64,000 nt of DNA, from positions 1-64,000 of the forward strand of contig ML210252.1 in the NCBI GenBank assembly GCA_004369085.1, given 5' to 3'. The notes below the pieces were generated by a model that did no database searches, was not told where the DNA came from, and saw only the letters and a program-made list of their open reading frames with translations. Shown piece by piece: positions 37,368 through 49,274 of this stretch (its first letter is position 1; each line of letters starts with the position of its first letter). The translations under genes and the position numbers were made by a program. The stretch is from Coprinopsis marcescibilis. Lineage: Eukaryota > Basidiomycota > Agaricomycetes > Agaricales > Psathyrellaceae.

Positions 37368-39417
37368 ACAGGGGTTACGATCCAGGCGACCTCGTTATGG
37401 GATTGTTGAAGTGATCTGCGATGTCGTCGAGTTACTGTTTTCATCCCATCTCATCATTTGAAGATATCTTTTTTTTTTTTTCGATTCCCAGACTTATCTG
37501 TTCGACATTTTGCTGCTCACTTGACCAAAGGCTTATCTTCCACCTGCGATACCCTTGGCCCTAGCAGAAACTCAATTTTCGCTTTGGCTGGTTCTACCAC
37601 GCCCGGTACAAAAGGAAGATGAAGCAACGAAGCCGCGGAAAGCGCAATCAGACCAGACCACGAATTCTTATGAACAAATGTACAGGCCCGATTGCGCGCT
37701 TGAAGACTTCAAGCTTCAAGACCATTGGGTTCTTCCCGACTTCGGAGTTTATCCTTGATAGTTATCTGCCTCAAGGCGTACTGCGATAACAAAAGTTGTG
37801 CTTAGGATCAAGTTTCACCGCATACCGAACGCATTCCGAACATGCTCATACCTCAATTCGTAGCTGAACACTCAAGCTTTCACGCGTGAGTACCAAGTCT
37901 TTAGTGGTCTGACATCCCGCGAAGGTGTTCACGTTCATTGCTGTGAAGCACATCTGACAGCTCGCCAACCCCGTCACACTGGCACACCCCTTGATCTAAT
38001 ACCACCTATTTGCCAAGAAGCACATAAAGTGACGAAATGAACGACAACCACTGGTACTTCACGGCTTCACTTTTGATGATGTTGTATTCCAAAAGTCGCT
38101 GATCACGCAGTGTGATCACCAAAAGTGACAGAGCTGACTTTTATTTTACCAAACGGCCACCCTCTCTTCTGATTTCCTTGAACGATTGGAACTGCAAAAT
38201 TTGGCCCCCTTAAAAATCTCTTCGCGCGAAATGTGGAACGACGTGGGAGAAGACGGGTTCATAAAACCCCAGGACGATTCTCCTAGATAGGTGAGAGCCC
38301 AGTGGCACTGATGACTACCGTTCTCGTGGTTCGCAGTTTCAGGTGGATTTGGGCATCTAGGAAAGAAGTTGGGCTCAAGCTTCCAAAACCACCGCGTTCG
38401 AAGACCAGCAGCACACATTATACAGCCGTTTGATCCCGATAGAGGAGGATTCGAATATGCCCTGTTGATCTTACCAGTGACCTGTCTGCGACCCCACTTC
38501 ACATTGGATTCACTTGTTCATACCGACTGCCCCAAACAACCTCTGTCACAAAGAGTCACCAGAGGAAAGGTATGTTATCTTTTGTCCCTTCTTTGTTGTG
38601 AGCAGATCTCTGTGAGCACAAGAAGATTCCTGTACTTCAGGTCGATGATGGTCGGCCCTGGTGAATTTCCCATTCGCTGAACATTCAGGTGCCGTTGCCA
38701 GTTTGGATCGGACGACAAGGTCATAGAAGAAATATATGGTGTTATCCTCATATCACAGCGACTGTCCTTCCCTTGCCTTCCTGTGAGCGACCGACAAGCA
38801 GGATGAAGAGGTTCCAGAGGGAAACCCTTTAAATCTTACACAAATCATTTCTCATGCAACGACACACCTGCAACTCAACACGTTATTGAGAAACCCCAAT
38901 GGTCTCCTCAACACCGGTCAGCACATGGAGGAGTGACAAGCTTTTGTAGCAGTAGCCAATATCCACAAAACTTCCAATGGTAGGCACTCACTCAATAGGC
39001 TGAATGAGGATCCTCCTTGAGGTCACCCATTGGGTTACGATCGCTCAAGTACAGCTAAACAGTCGCTATCGGTGCAATAGAAGCCAGGGTGGATGGTGGG
39101 TGTCTCTGACCAGTGGGTGTGATTCTCTTGACGGCTTATCCAGTTCCTAGAGGTGGGCCGTACCAACTGAGCCACTGTTTTGGATCTGCGAAGTCTAAGG
39201 AGTTGAAATGGTCATGAGGGAATTCTCTTCGGGTCCATGGCGTTGGTCTACCATGTGGGAACGAGGGTAAAGGGTTCGTCGGGGTGACTGTTCAGCGTGT
39301 TTTGAAGGAGCCCAATGATTCGGACAAGTTCTGGAAGGAACCTTCACAAATTCGAATCTTGAGAAGGATGAAACGAGAGTCGCAAGAGTCTATTGCAATA
39401 GTAAAACAGCGGGTTCT
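37368..39417. other. Gene-poor region
   Basis: Open frames at 38146-38502 (minus) and 38369-38572 (plus, ending at a gtatgt donor) have no recognised domain. A T11 tract lies near 37470. An imperfect hairpin-like element with 9-bp inverted arms (TCACTTTTG and CAAAAGTGA) spans 38067-38128. The right end is the 3' flank of the ATP synthase gene. Confidence 0.4.
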
Positions 39418-39901
39418 CTAGTGAGTGTGGTTCTTGTGGTGTTCTGCAGCGCGTGGTCAGGGTTCCAATTCTTGGTAAGAATTCTAAACTGGGCGACGTA
39501 CTCAAGTGCACTAACGAGCGAAACGTGTCAGTACAAGTTTCGAAAATGAACCAGAAGAAGACGTACTGTTGTAGTCAATGGTATAACCAATTCCGAACAA
39601 ACCAACGATCAACCAAACCAGGGGTGCGCCTGAAGCGTTGTCTCCGTTAAAGAATCTGCCCTTGAATCCACCGACGCGAGCAGTCGAGGCACCCTTGGGC
39701 AATTTCGAGTAGAATGCAACCAAAGGACCGAGGCTAGCTCCTGATCCTCCCGACTGTAAAATATGACGAAATTTGTTGTCGTCAGTCAGCCTTGTCACTT
39801 CACAACCTCGAAGCTTTGGGAATACGCACAACCAGCTTGGGAGTAGCGATTTTAGGTGGAACAAGGCCACCGAGCTGACGGCGAATGAGGGAGGCGTGCA
39901 T
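39418..39901 (-). CDS. ATP17: Mitochondrial F1Fo-ATP synthase subunit f
   Basis: Small inner-membrane subunit of the ATP synthase stator/dimerisation region. Four exons on the minus strand, 39830-39901, 39567-39753, 39502-39510 and 39418-39443, join to 97 residues. The start MHASLIRRQLGGLVPPKIAT is a mitochondrial-type N-terminus. Exon 2 holds GSGASLGPLVAFYSKLPKG and the single TM (GAPLVWLIVGLFGIGYTIDY). Exon 3 is a 9-nt microexon that, with split codons on both sides, supplies MHLK; exon 4 gives the His-rich end HHKNHTH. Without the microexon the conserved C-terminal tail is lost, so it is well supported by family knowledge. The gene is divergent from the P450 with a 538-bp shared upstream region. 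Confidence 0.92.
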
Positions 39902-40439
39902 CGTGGAGGTGTATTAAGGGCGTTGTTCGGAGTGGGTCGGGCCAGCTCGACGATGAGCTGGTGCTTACATTTGTTTGTCCGAGCCGACAACGCCTTTCGG
40001 ACCTAACACGCACAAGGTTGATAGCACAGCCATCAATGGGCGTCTTCAGACGCTCTGAAGTTCAGACTACTCAAGACTTCTTACTTTAGAAGCGTTTCCC
40101 GGTAGCTTGTTATCCATGCGTCTACCGCCACACTCCAGCTGCTAGAGTTAGGAGGTCTCAATTGAGCTCTGTTACGGTCTCAGGCGCATCGCCAACCCTC
40201 TGCTTTGACAGGGCCAACAATCAATGCAAACCATGTATTTATTATGTCCTATCATTTGTGACGACTAGATAGTGAGATTCCACCAAGTCTTTCCAAACTT
40301 GACGCACAATGGCTCTAAAGCGGACATTGTGGAAATTAATTTGTTCTCGCGATGGATTCAATCCCAACTCGCATACGATGCAATGACAGTTATCTCACAC
40401 CCCACCTTTGCCTCGTTCCTCTCACTCAGATAACCGACC
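39902..40439. promoter_or_regulatory. Divergent promoter region, ATP17 and P450
   Basis: The 538 bp between two divergent start codons must hold both promoters. No unambiguous TATA box was picked out. Confidence 0.4.
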
Positions 40440-42477
40440 ATGGCCTGGACCACCGTGCTGGGCGCTGGCTTTGCGGCCTTTGTAACGGTGTGGCTCACTC
40501 GACGACGAAAGTGGGCCAATCGAAGTCGTGGGCTGCCTCTACCGCCGAGCATCAAGGGGCTACCACTGCTTGGGAACGCCCTCGACATTCCAACTGAGCT
40601 AGTATGGGAAGCCTACCAGCAATGGACCAAGACTCTGAGTACGTATGGGCGCTCTAACGCATTCTTTCGCGTTCTTGGCCTATCGTAAGCTCTGACCATT
40701 TCCAACGCTCACATATACATGGTAGAATCTGATATCGTCTATGCAAACGCCCTCGGCACTTCAATAGTGGTGCTCAATTCCAAGCGAGCAGCGATAGACA
40801 TACTGGACAGGCAATCCTTGAAGACATCCGGACGATACCAAAGTCCCGTTGCGTGCGATCTGTAGCTAATTCCGCTGATTTTGCGGTTGTAACTCTGACC
40901 CCTTGTCGCCAGGATAGGATGGAGTGCTTACCTTCCAATGATGCCGTACGGCGAAGAGTTCAAGACACACAGGAAGCTCTTCCAACAACATTTCCAAGTA
41001 TCAGACCCAAAGCTTTATCGAGCGCGCATCTCTGAAAATCTCCCCGCAATGCTCGCTAAACTGCTCGAGCATCCCGACGATCTCATATCAATAACCCAGG
41101 AGTCAGTGTGACATTAGCTTTGACCTCCGGATTAAAGGCTAACTTAGATCGCTTCCTTAGCTTTATCACTAGCACGGTGATGCAGATCGCGTATGGGTCT
41201 CTGGGACCGGATACGCTTGAAATTTACGCAGAGTTCGCTGAAGCAGCCATGAAAATGGAGTCGGACAGCGCAGTGCCCGGGGGGTTTCTGGTCGACCTGA
41301 TCCCTATTCTAAAGTATGTGCCGGAATGGGTTCCCGGTGCTGGATTCAGGAAGGTCGCCCGAGAATGGAATGTGCGTCTCAGTCGGCTTGCCGAAGAACC
41401 CTTCAACGAAGCTTTGAAGCGAATAGTGAGTAGAAGCCAAATGAGCTAGAGTCTATCTGTCGGTGTGATGGAGTCACGCTGACACGGCGTCTCAGAACGA
41501 CGGAACTGCGGAGCCATCCTTTGTATCCAAGCTTTACTACAGCGCGGAGGAAGATGGGCTGGCTGCGAGTGATTCGCACCGCATTATCAAGTCTCTTGCT
41601 GCGACTTTCCATATTGGTGAGAGATCCAAAGCAAAATGATCGAGCGTCTTCTGACCCTAGTCTTCCAGCTGGAACGGATTCGACAATCGCGTCCCTGAAG
41701 TATTTCTACCTGGCAATGATGTACTACCCAAATGTGCAGGCGAAAGCACAGCAGGAATTAGACGTCTACCTCAAAGGAGATCGCCTACCTGAGTTTGGAG
41801 ATGAAAGCAACCTCCCATATATCACAGCATTGGTGAAAGAATTGTTACGGTATGTAGCCTACTACGTATTTACTGTGTACCCTAACCTTGACAATTTGGT
41901 TCACAATAGCTGGCAGCCTATCGCTCCGATGGGTTCGTGCAGTCTCACTAGTCATCGTCAAGTCTAGCTGATAATTCTTGGACAGGTCTTCCGCATTTTT
42001 CGACTGAGGACTGCTTCCATGAGGGATACTTTATCCCCAAGGACTCTATCATCTTTGCAAATCAATGGTAAGCGCGCCGCACTGGATAAGATCAAGCTTG
42101 CCTAATTACTTACTCGATCCGAGGGCAATGTCTTACGACGAAGCGGAGTACCCCGACCCAGGCACGTTCAACCCCGAAAGGTTCTTATCCCCAGACGGGA
42201 GCTTGAACACGGACGCTCCGGATCCAAAGGAGATTGCCTTCGGATTTGGCCGCAGGTCAGTTATCTTACTACTTCTGCCACTTACATGACGTCCCATCCA
42301 ACCGACCTACCTACCTTTGACCACTCTTTCTCTTTCAGGGTATGTCCGGGCTCTCACATGGCATATTCTGCTCTCTTCGTCACGATCTCGACCATCCTCT
42401 CCCTGTTCGAGATCACCAAGCCAGATGATTTCAAATTCGACCTGCAGCGTGATATCAGACTGGGGTTTACGAGGTGA
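40440..42477 (+). CDS. Cytochrome P450 monooxygenase
   Basis: Haem-thiolate monooxygenase anchored in the ER. Ten exons join in frame to 490 residues: 40440-40638, 40726-40861, 40913-41107, 41161-41425, 41496-41616, 41669-41849, 41910-41932, 41986-42067, 42124-42255 and 42339-42477. An N-terminal anchor (TVLGAGFAAFVTVWL) is followed by LPLPPSIKGLPLLGN. The I-helix oxygen-binding motif is AGTDST (A306-T311), the K-helix ExxR is KELLR (E363, R366), PERF is in FNPERFLSPDG, and the haem loop is FGFGRRVCPGSHMA with ligand C447. The protein stops soon after the haem region at DIRLGFTR, some 15-25 residues shorter than usual; GAGG after it could be a spliced donor but leads to an immediate stop. The substrate is unknown; mushroom P450s of this type act in xenobiotic or secondary metabolism. 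Confidence 0.9.
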
Positions 42478-42685
42478 GGGCGTCGTTCTGAACCCTGAAA
42501 GGATTATAGCTGAAGTCGGCCGCTCTGGTCTTTGAGGACACCCAAGGACTTCAAGTGCGCTATCAGGGTTCGATCTGGTGGTGCTGAAATGCTTATCCGA
42601 AGCTCGGTGTTGTAGATTTTCTCAATGTTTCAGAGTCTATCCTGTCTATCACACGCACGAATACATGATTGGAAAATGTTTGTAT
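42478..42685. other. 3' flank of the P450 gene
   Basis: Probable 3' UTR, running into the tandem repeat. An unused coding-like stretch (VVLNPERIIAEVGRSGL, in another frame) immediately follows the P450 stop. Confidence 0.4.
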
Positions 42686-43275
42686 GGGATTTATCTGGAC
42701 TAAAATCATGCTCTGTGCCCCGATAATGACAGAGTGTAGCCGGCCCAAATTTCAGATGGGTACAGTGCAAGTATCCCAAGTACTAGGATGCCCCGACACC
42801 TGCTGTACCCGACGGGTGCCATGACCCGATAGCTGCAGCGCCCCGACGAGCATCATCACCCTATAGTTGTTGTGCCCCGACGAGTGCCATCACAGTTGGC
42901 CCGATCGTGGATACCATGACCCGAGAGGGATGTATCTGGGCTAAATCATGCTCTGCCCCGATGATGACAGGTGTACCCGGCCCAAGTTCAGATGGACACA
43001 GTGCAAGTACAGTGCGGGGATGCCCCGACACCTGTACCCGATGGGTACCATGACCCGATAGACGTCGTGCCCCGACGAATGTCACGACACGATAGCTATT
43101 CTATCCCGACGGGTACCGTGACAGTTGACCCAATGTCTGTACCCCGACGGGTACCATGACAGTTGGCCCGATGGATACGATCCGATAGCTATTACCACTT
43201 GTACCCTGCCGGGTACCGTGGTAGTTGACCCGACGCCTGGTGCCCCGACGGGTACCGTCAACATGACCCGATGCC
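42686..43275. repeat. Degenerate two-level tandem repeat
   Basis: Two diverged copies of a roughly 140-bp unit lie at 42686-42832 and 42927-43061 (both run from GGGAT-TATCTGG to GACCCGATAG). Within and after them a short GC-rich motif, CCCGACGGGTACC with a GTGACAGTTG tail, recurs at intervals of about 25-40 bp up to 43275. The core contains the palindrome GGGTACC. No protein repeat is encoded consistently. Likely a minisatellite; a role in structure or recombination is open. Confidence 0.75.
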
Positions 43276-44272
43276 GACTGTAGCCCTAGCTGCTGAAGTC
43301 CCTAACTCCAAATGGTCGCTCAGACAATGGCATTCTGAGCTTTTTCCCGCAGAGATTTTGTGTCCGCAGGCCTCAGGTACGAGTGGTGTCCATGCCAAAA
43401 GCCTAGGTGTTCCTGTTGTGCCCCGATCCAGTTTCGGTCGGCGCTCGGGACTAGTAACTACTTACTTTTGCAAGTTTGCGATTCAAGGTCACTTCAGGAA
43501 TAGCCTGCCAGGATTTAACAGGATTGTGTATCAGATTATTTGGACGGGCCGGTATCTCGGGCGCAAAACATTGAGAGTTCGAGATTCGGCGCGTCTTAAT
43601 TTAACCACAGGCCACAGTCCGACCCGATACCGTAGGCTAAGGCAAAGGCATTGATTGCACGACGTGTCAAAGAAGTGCCACATGCATGCACATCTGCTAC
43701 GTACTTGTGTAGGGGTCCGAAAGAGTTGAAGGGCAAGGGCGATTTTCGAATTCCCACCGGCGAAGCTCATTCGGAATATGAATATGACCTCTGGTATGGA
43801 ACTTACCAATCAGGCTCTATCTGCCGTGCCATGAAGCGACGTCACTACTCCGCTCACCAGTAATATCATGTTTCCCGAAGGTTCAGATAGAACGGTGTGT
43901 TCTTTATTGTTCATGTAGTAGTAGTACTATTAATAGACACTGTACTAATAGATAGACGGTATGTACGCGTAACAGCGCCAGCGGCACGGCATCTTGAAAT
44001 AACCATCTTGGCACTCGTCCTACGAGGAGATGTATACGGCACAAGAACTCAGTCAGCAAGAACCGGAGAGTACGGTTGACGCTTGAATTCCATTTTTAGG
44101 GTTGTAGTACAAGGCAGCTCACTTGTAGTCCATGTGGACTACGGGGACACTAGTCTCGAGCACTTGGCTATTCCTGTTACTCATGGACTGTATAAAACCA
44201 GAAGACGAGTGGTGAAGTTGTTCAGAAACCAGAACATCCCAGCCTCCCATACCTATCCACACGAGTTTGAAA
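43276..44272. promoter_or_regulatory. Intergenic; promoter of MDR paralogue A with TATA at 44191-44197
   Basis: No gene supported between the repeat and the next CDS. TATAAAA lies 82 bp upstream of the start codon at 44273, matching the spacing at the two related genes downstream. Confidence 0.5.
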
Positions 44273-45594
44273 ATGCTTCCCGCTATGCAACAGGCTTTAG
44301 CGCTGGACAGGAAATGCGGCGACTTTGTCTCCATGACCATCCCGGTCCCCACCAACCCCAAAGCGAACGAAGTCGTGGTGAAGGTGGAGGCGTCCGCGCT
44401 CAACCCCATCGACTGGAAGGTCCAAAAGCTGGGTGTCTTCATCGAGGAATACCCTGCGATAGTCGGCACAGATATCGCCGGCGAGGTCGTGGAACTCGGG
44501 GACGACGTCACCTCCCTCGTGAAGGGCGACAAAGTGTGGGTCAAGCCGTTTCCTTTGCGTACTATATAGCTGCCGGAGACTAGACTAAACGTCCTTTCAA
44601 ATTAAATTTCCTTGGTATAGGTTCTTCCAAGGGAACTTTGCGAATTGCAGGGGCGAGGGCAGCGCAGGGTATCAGCAGTACACCAAGGCTGATGTGCTGA
44701 CACTCTCCAAGGTGGGTGCATCCAAGTTTTGACCTTCCGCAACGAGGCTCACTAATTGCACGGAAGATCCCAGCGGGAACCAGTCCAGCCCAAGCGTCAA
44801 CCATCCCCGTCGCACTCTCCTGTGCTTACATTGGGCTGTACAACCAGGCGCCTTGGGGGGCCGGGTACGAGCCTCCAGTGACGGGACGAGGGCGGTACGC
44901 CGGTCAGCCCATCTTCGTGCTCGGCGGGTCCAGTTCAGTCGGGCAGTTCGGTGAGAGCTTCCTTCCTTCCAAGTTCTTACTACCCGCCATCCTTCGTTAT
45001 ATTAACCACCGAGCCTTGGACACCCAGCGATCCAGCTCGCAAAACTATCCGGCTTCAGTCCGATAATCACGACCTCTTCGCTGAAACACGCCGGGTACCT
45101 CGAATCGCTGGGGGCTACGCACGTCCTCGACCGCTCGCTTTCCTCCTCTGCTCTCTCATCGGCAATTGGGGAGCTCACGGCGGGGAAGCGGCTGGAGGTG
45201 GTGTACGATGCCATTTCTATTGACGGGACGCAGCAGTTAGGTCTGGACCTGGTCTCTCCAGGGGGGCACCTCCTGCTCACACTCCTCCCCGTCGTAGAGG
45301 CGGAGGATAAGAAGGTCGTCTTGGCCCAGGCCTTCAAGGATATGCCGCATAACGTCGAGCTCCTGCGAGGCATGTACTCCAAGCTGACGGAGTGGGTGCT
45401 GGAAGGGTCTATCCAGGTTCGTAGGTCGAGCTACATCCGTATGTTTGGTGTCTGATTGGGGTCTGCATTTCTAGCCGAATAGGGTGGAAGTTCTTGAGAA
45501 AGGCCTTGATGGAATACTTGAGGGGCTGGAAAGGATGAAACAAGATAAGGTCTCGGGTGTAAAGTTGGTTGTGCTTCCGCAGGAAACTCCTTAA
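44273..45594 (+). CDS. Medium-chain dehydrogenase/reductase, GroES-like (paralogue A)
   Basis: NAD(P)H-dependent oxidoreductase of the zinc-free quinone/trans-enoyl reductase type, presumably cytosolic. Five exons, 44273-44535, 44621-44711, 44767-44950, 45028-45416 and 45475-45594, join to 348 residues. The GroES-like domain has VKVEASALNPIDWKVQ and VGTDIAGEVVELG; the usual structural-zinc Cys cluster is absent. The nucleotide-binding loop is VLGGSSSVGQFAIQLAK (split by intron 3), then SLKHAGYLESLGATHVLDR. The C-terminal exon (120 nt) ends VSGVKLVVLPQETP. Closest relatives in the window are the pseudogene at 60018 and the gene at 61691, with the same exon plan. Members of this family act as trans-enoyl reductases partnering polyketide synthases or as general enone reductases; no synthase is nearby, so the substrate is open. 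Confidence 0.9.
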
Positions 45595-46503
45595 ATTTAT
45601 TGTTAGGTTTCAGTAATGAGCGTAGACGGCGTTCATGTCTATCGTAGTTATGTGCTAGACTACAAGGAGAGCGTCAGTGTGATCCATAGCCTCGTCAAGT
45701 TAACGCTTTCCCTGTCACGGTCACCGTCAAGGATGCAATTCGTCGGGGACTGGGTGCGTCCTCCGCATCAAATTAATGCTTGAAGCGGGCTTGGCAGATC
45801 AGCGCTCTGCGCTCGGCACGAAGGCCGCTTCAAGTTCTGTCTTTCGTAGGCTTGTACATATATCCTCGGGGTCTTCTCTCTCGGCTGTGATCGAGCTGTT
45901 TATGTAGCTGCAATATCCTCGGACATGGCTCGCTGCGCGCACGGGCCTTTCACCTGCGCTATAAAGCTGGGGCCCGCCTCCAGCGTCCTCAAACCCGTTT
46001 TCTTTTTCCCCTTCTCTCATTCAGCCGCACCTCTCTATCCTCCTACGCACCGCGCAGGAAGGCGGTGCCAAGACGTTTGCAGATCTATTGCTGCCGTCGC
46101 GTTTGAGCCCGTGCTAACGATCGGACGCGTCGGAAACGCGTCGGCATTCCAACGAAGGCCTTGAGGCGGGTGCTACTGATCCTACTCAATCACGCAAAAA
46201 GATTTCTCATAATCCTTGAAACTGCACAGGAAGAATAAATATGCTTTGGGTTTTTGCGCAAAAACGATAGTCCTATCGACGTCATCGTTATCACAATCAA
46301 CAGACTTGCAACGCGCCATTCCAGTGTTTCCCCGCCAGTTGCTTACAGAACGAGATGCTACTAGTAACTAATAGTTTCAAGTTTGACCCACTCTTAAGCT
46401 TCGTGCAGTGTGCTCGTGTTTTTTTGCATATGTTGCTGTTAAGGACGTTAAACAGAAAGTATATTGAGAGGAGGTTATTGTTGAGGAGGATTTCGCTCGA
46501 CTT
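45595..46503. other. Intergenic region
   Basis: 3' ends of paralogue A and of the minus-strand membrane protein gene. Nothing coding is supported; a plus-strand frame at 45925-46164 has no recognisable domain. Confidence 0.45.
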
Positions 46504-48822
46504 CTATGATCCCTGTGCGTCACGCTCGCGCTCGTCGACCTCCGGGTCGTTCGCCTCACCCAGAGACGGGCCCTTCGCATGCACTTGGACACCAATAGAC
46601 TCCATGCGTCTCGTTGGAACCTGACCCACAGCAGGTTCGGCGCCTTCAACATCTTGGCCTGCAGACGTGACTTGGAGCTCCAGTGGCATAGGCTCGGACA
46701 AGAAGAACGCCATCACCGTGTCCCTTTTCAGGGTGCGAAGGGCTTCGAGGAGGACGTTGACGGCGAATATGGCCGTGGCGATTATTGCGAATAGCTGGAA
46801 GGTAATACAGGGAGGGAGTCAAGGCCGTGTATTTAAACTCGGGGCTGAACACTTGGACTCTGAATAAAGCTCACCTGACCAAATTGTATTTCGTTGGAGG
46901 ATGAAGGGCTTGCGGCATGAGTTGCTTGAATCCAAAGCACATGCGGAGTGATGATGAACGCCGAGAATCTGAGGATATGGGCGCGCTTCAATACCCCAGT
47001 TCTTCAATGACGACGCGGGAAATGTAGTGAGTAGTAAGTTGTAGCTTCGACACGTTCAGAATGTAGGTAAGAGGGATAACCTACTTGATTGTCTCCCAGG
47101 ATCTTTTGAAGACGAGCTTGCGAGGCTTGCAGTGCGAATCCCATGTCCAGATTGTTGTCCCGAGCCATACGATGATCCAGGAGGCTAAGGGCCCAGTTGA
47201 TACTGTTGCTTCAATCTCGGTGCCCACGAGCCTCGCGTTGGCCAGGACTTGTAACGACGTCCATGGGCCAAGTCCAGTAGGTAACCCTGCGAGATATAGA
47301 AAGTAGCTAAGGTGCCATTAGAGGTTATGACTTGCATTTAATGGAATAAGGCACAACGAAAGAAACATCTTACTTACAACATTGTATTGAGTATTTTGAC
47401 TCTGACGTGTGTCGACGACAGATAATGGGTAGTCCACAGGCATACGGCGCCCATTAAATACCCGTGCACGACCATCGCAGTTGTTACGAATGGCATGAAG
47501 TAGGATGAAACGCAAGCGATAGATAGAATAGAGAATGAGGATCTTCAACTGGTTAGCGCCATACGATAGCAATGGAATGTGAATTGACCTACATAATGAA
47601 TCTTGGGCCCATGCCTGGTGTGGAATCCACAGGTTCTCGCCTTTCAGAAAGTCGGCGCCGAAGCATCTCGTGTAGGTCTGAGATAATGCCTACTGCCAGG
47701 ATTATCGCCGATACTTGGTTCGAGCCAATGGGCCAGGTGAGCACGGTCGGAAGTCCTGCAAACTGTACGACGGTGATGATACAAATCCGAAACTTTGAGT
47801 TCGAGAACTCTGGAATGATACTTTTCAGTATCGACTCCGTCCAGGTTATTATATCGACAACGTCGGTGGATCCGTTTGTTTCATCGGGGGATGCGTGCAC
47901 TGTATCATTGACTGTCGGCATTGTTGCTTGAGCGTGAGGAAGACTGTTGACACACCCAGTTAAGTCTGTCCCACCTACATTAACTACCAGTGTACACTCA
48001 CTTTCTCCAAGGGAGACGTCTGACGCAAATATTCCTGAACAAGAAGCCCGCTGCAAAGACGAGGAAGGCTCCAACGGCGAGTTGGGCGGCGATGGGGTAT
48101 ACCCAAACAAGTCTATGCCAGATTTTGGTCCCAAACTGCTGCTCACAGCCTGGCTGACTGAACTTGAGACGGTCGATATTTCCGAAAAGTACTCCCGCCA
48201 TAGCGGCTTCGAAAACCAAGCTTCCGAGCGCAATCATAGAGAAAATCCTGATTTGAGTGTTCTGGAAGGGTGTGAGGTGGGTGGTTTTCTCGGCTTTCTC
48301 GCTCAAGCGCATTTGAAACCATTCAGATCCTCTCCATAGGGAGAGTGCTGAGTAGGTCCAGAGGAGGATAGATGCAGGCGAGGCCACAGCGATGATGACG
48401 AAGATAGCGTCCGATCTTGTAAGGTCCCCGCGGGTAACTGAAATGACAGTGGCCAGCAGAAGGGCATAGATCATGCCAAAGTGTGCGTAGAACATGGAAA
48501 CCCGAAGGCGAGGGAGATACAAGAGCACGATACCTACACCGATTCTTGAGATTGAGAGGCTGTTTTCGAGAAACCATCTGGATGATATTCACGCACAGTA
48601 GAGGGTTGAGGTAATGAATACTAATACCATGAGCTTTGTGAATCGAGAAGATACAGAAAGGGGCTCACGTGAAAATTGATTTCCCTTCCCAGTTACATCA
48701 GGATTAGGACATAGGCCAAAGGGGCAACCAACGTCTGGCGGTCGAACGCAATAAGCTTTCTTGTACAATCCTTCATCGGCGAGATAATCGAAGGTGATGT
48801 TGAGGTGGTCACTAGAGCTCAT
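46504..48822 (-). CDS. Multi-pass membrane protein of unknown function
   Basis: Not a named family, though the N-terminal motif VGCPFGLCPNPDVTG recalls a group of mushroom-specific polytopic membrane proteins. About eight exons on the minus strand. The extracellular-type N-terminus starts MSSSDHLNITFDYLADEGLY. Predicted helices include VGIVLLYLPRL, FGMIYALLLATVISV, DAIFVIIAVASPASILLWTY, FSMIALGSLVFEAAMAG, VYPIAAQLAVGAFLVFAAG, ILSIACVSSYFMPFVTTAMV, LASWIIVWLGTTIW, FSAFIITPHVLWI and LFAIIATAIFAVNVL. An acidic, low-complexity tail ends at 46504. The junction between the first exon and VGIVLLYL is unresolved: the direct reading meets an in-frame TGA at 48589-48591, and no splice pair with matching phase was found. 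It is divergent from the chitin synthase gene. Confidence 0.7.
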
Positions 48823-49274
48823 GGCTGAGAGGGTTACGACAAGCCTGTCGGTTAATTTGTGCGCATTAAGTACTGCCGGATATAGTTCCGAGGTCTACCT
48901 CGGGTCCATTTCAGATACTCGCGAGGCACCCCGTGTGACGAAGGTGTGCAGGCCGGTGTGGAAAAACGCACATAGCTCTTAACAGCAGCTGCGAATCGCG
49001 GAAGGAGCAAAGTACCCGCTTCTAGCACAGCCCGTCAGCCTGACAATTCAGGGTTTGGCGCCTGTGGTGTTGCGGAGTACTTGGCATCAGGATTATGTAA
49101 AAGGAAACTGTTTGCGGTTGGTCTTTGACCGTCGTTGCGGTGCTTCGCAGTTCCTCGAGGCTGTCCACGTCCAACGCCCATTACAGCCAACCGCGATACC
49201 GCAGTAGCTGTGACGGTTACTTTCTTTCTTTTCTTCCTCGCATTCTCTTCTTGTAACCTAGATTGCGATTGAAG
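48823..49274. promoter_or_regulatory. Divergent promoter region, membrane protein and chitin synthase
   Basis: The 452 bp between two divergent start codons. No gene; core promoter motifs not clear. Confidence 0.4.
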
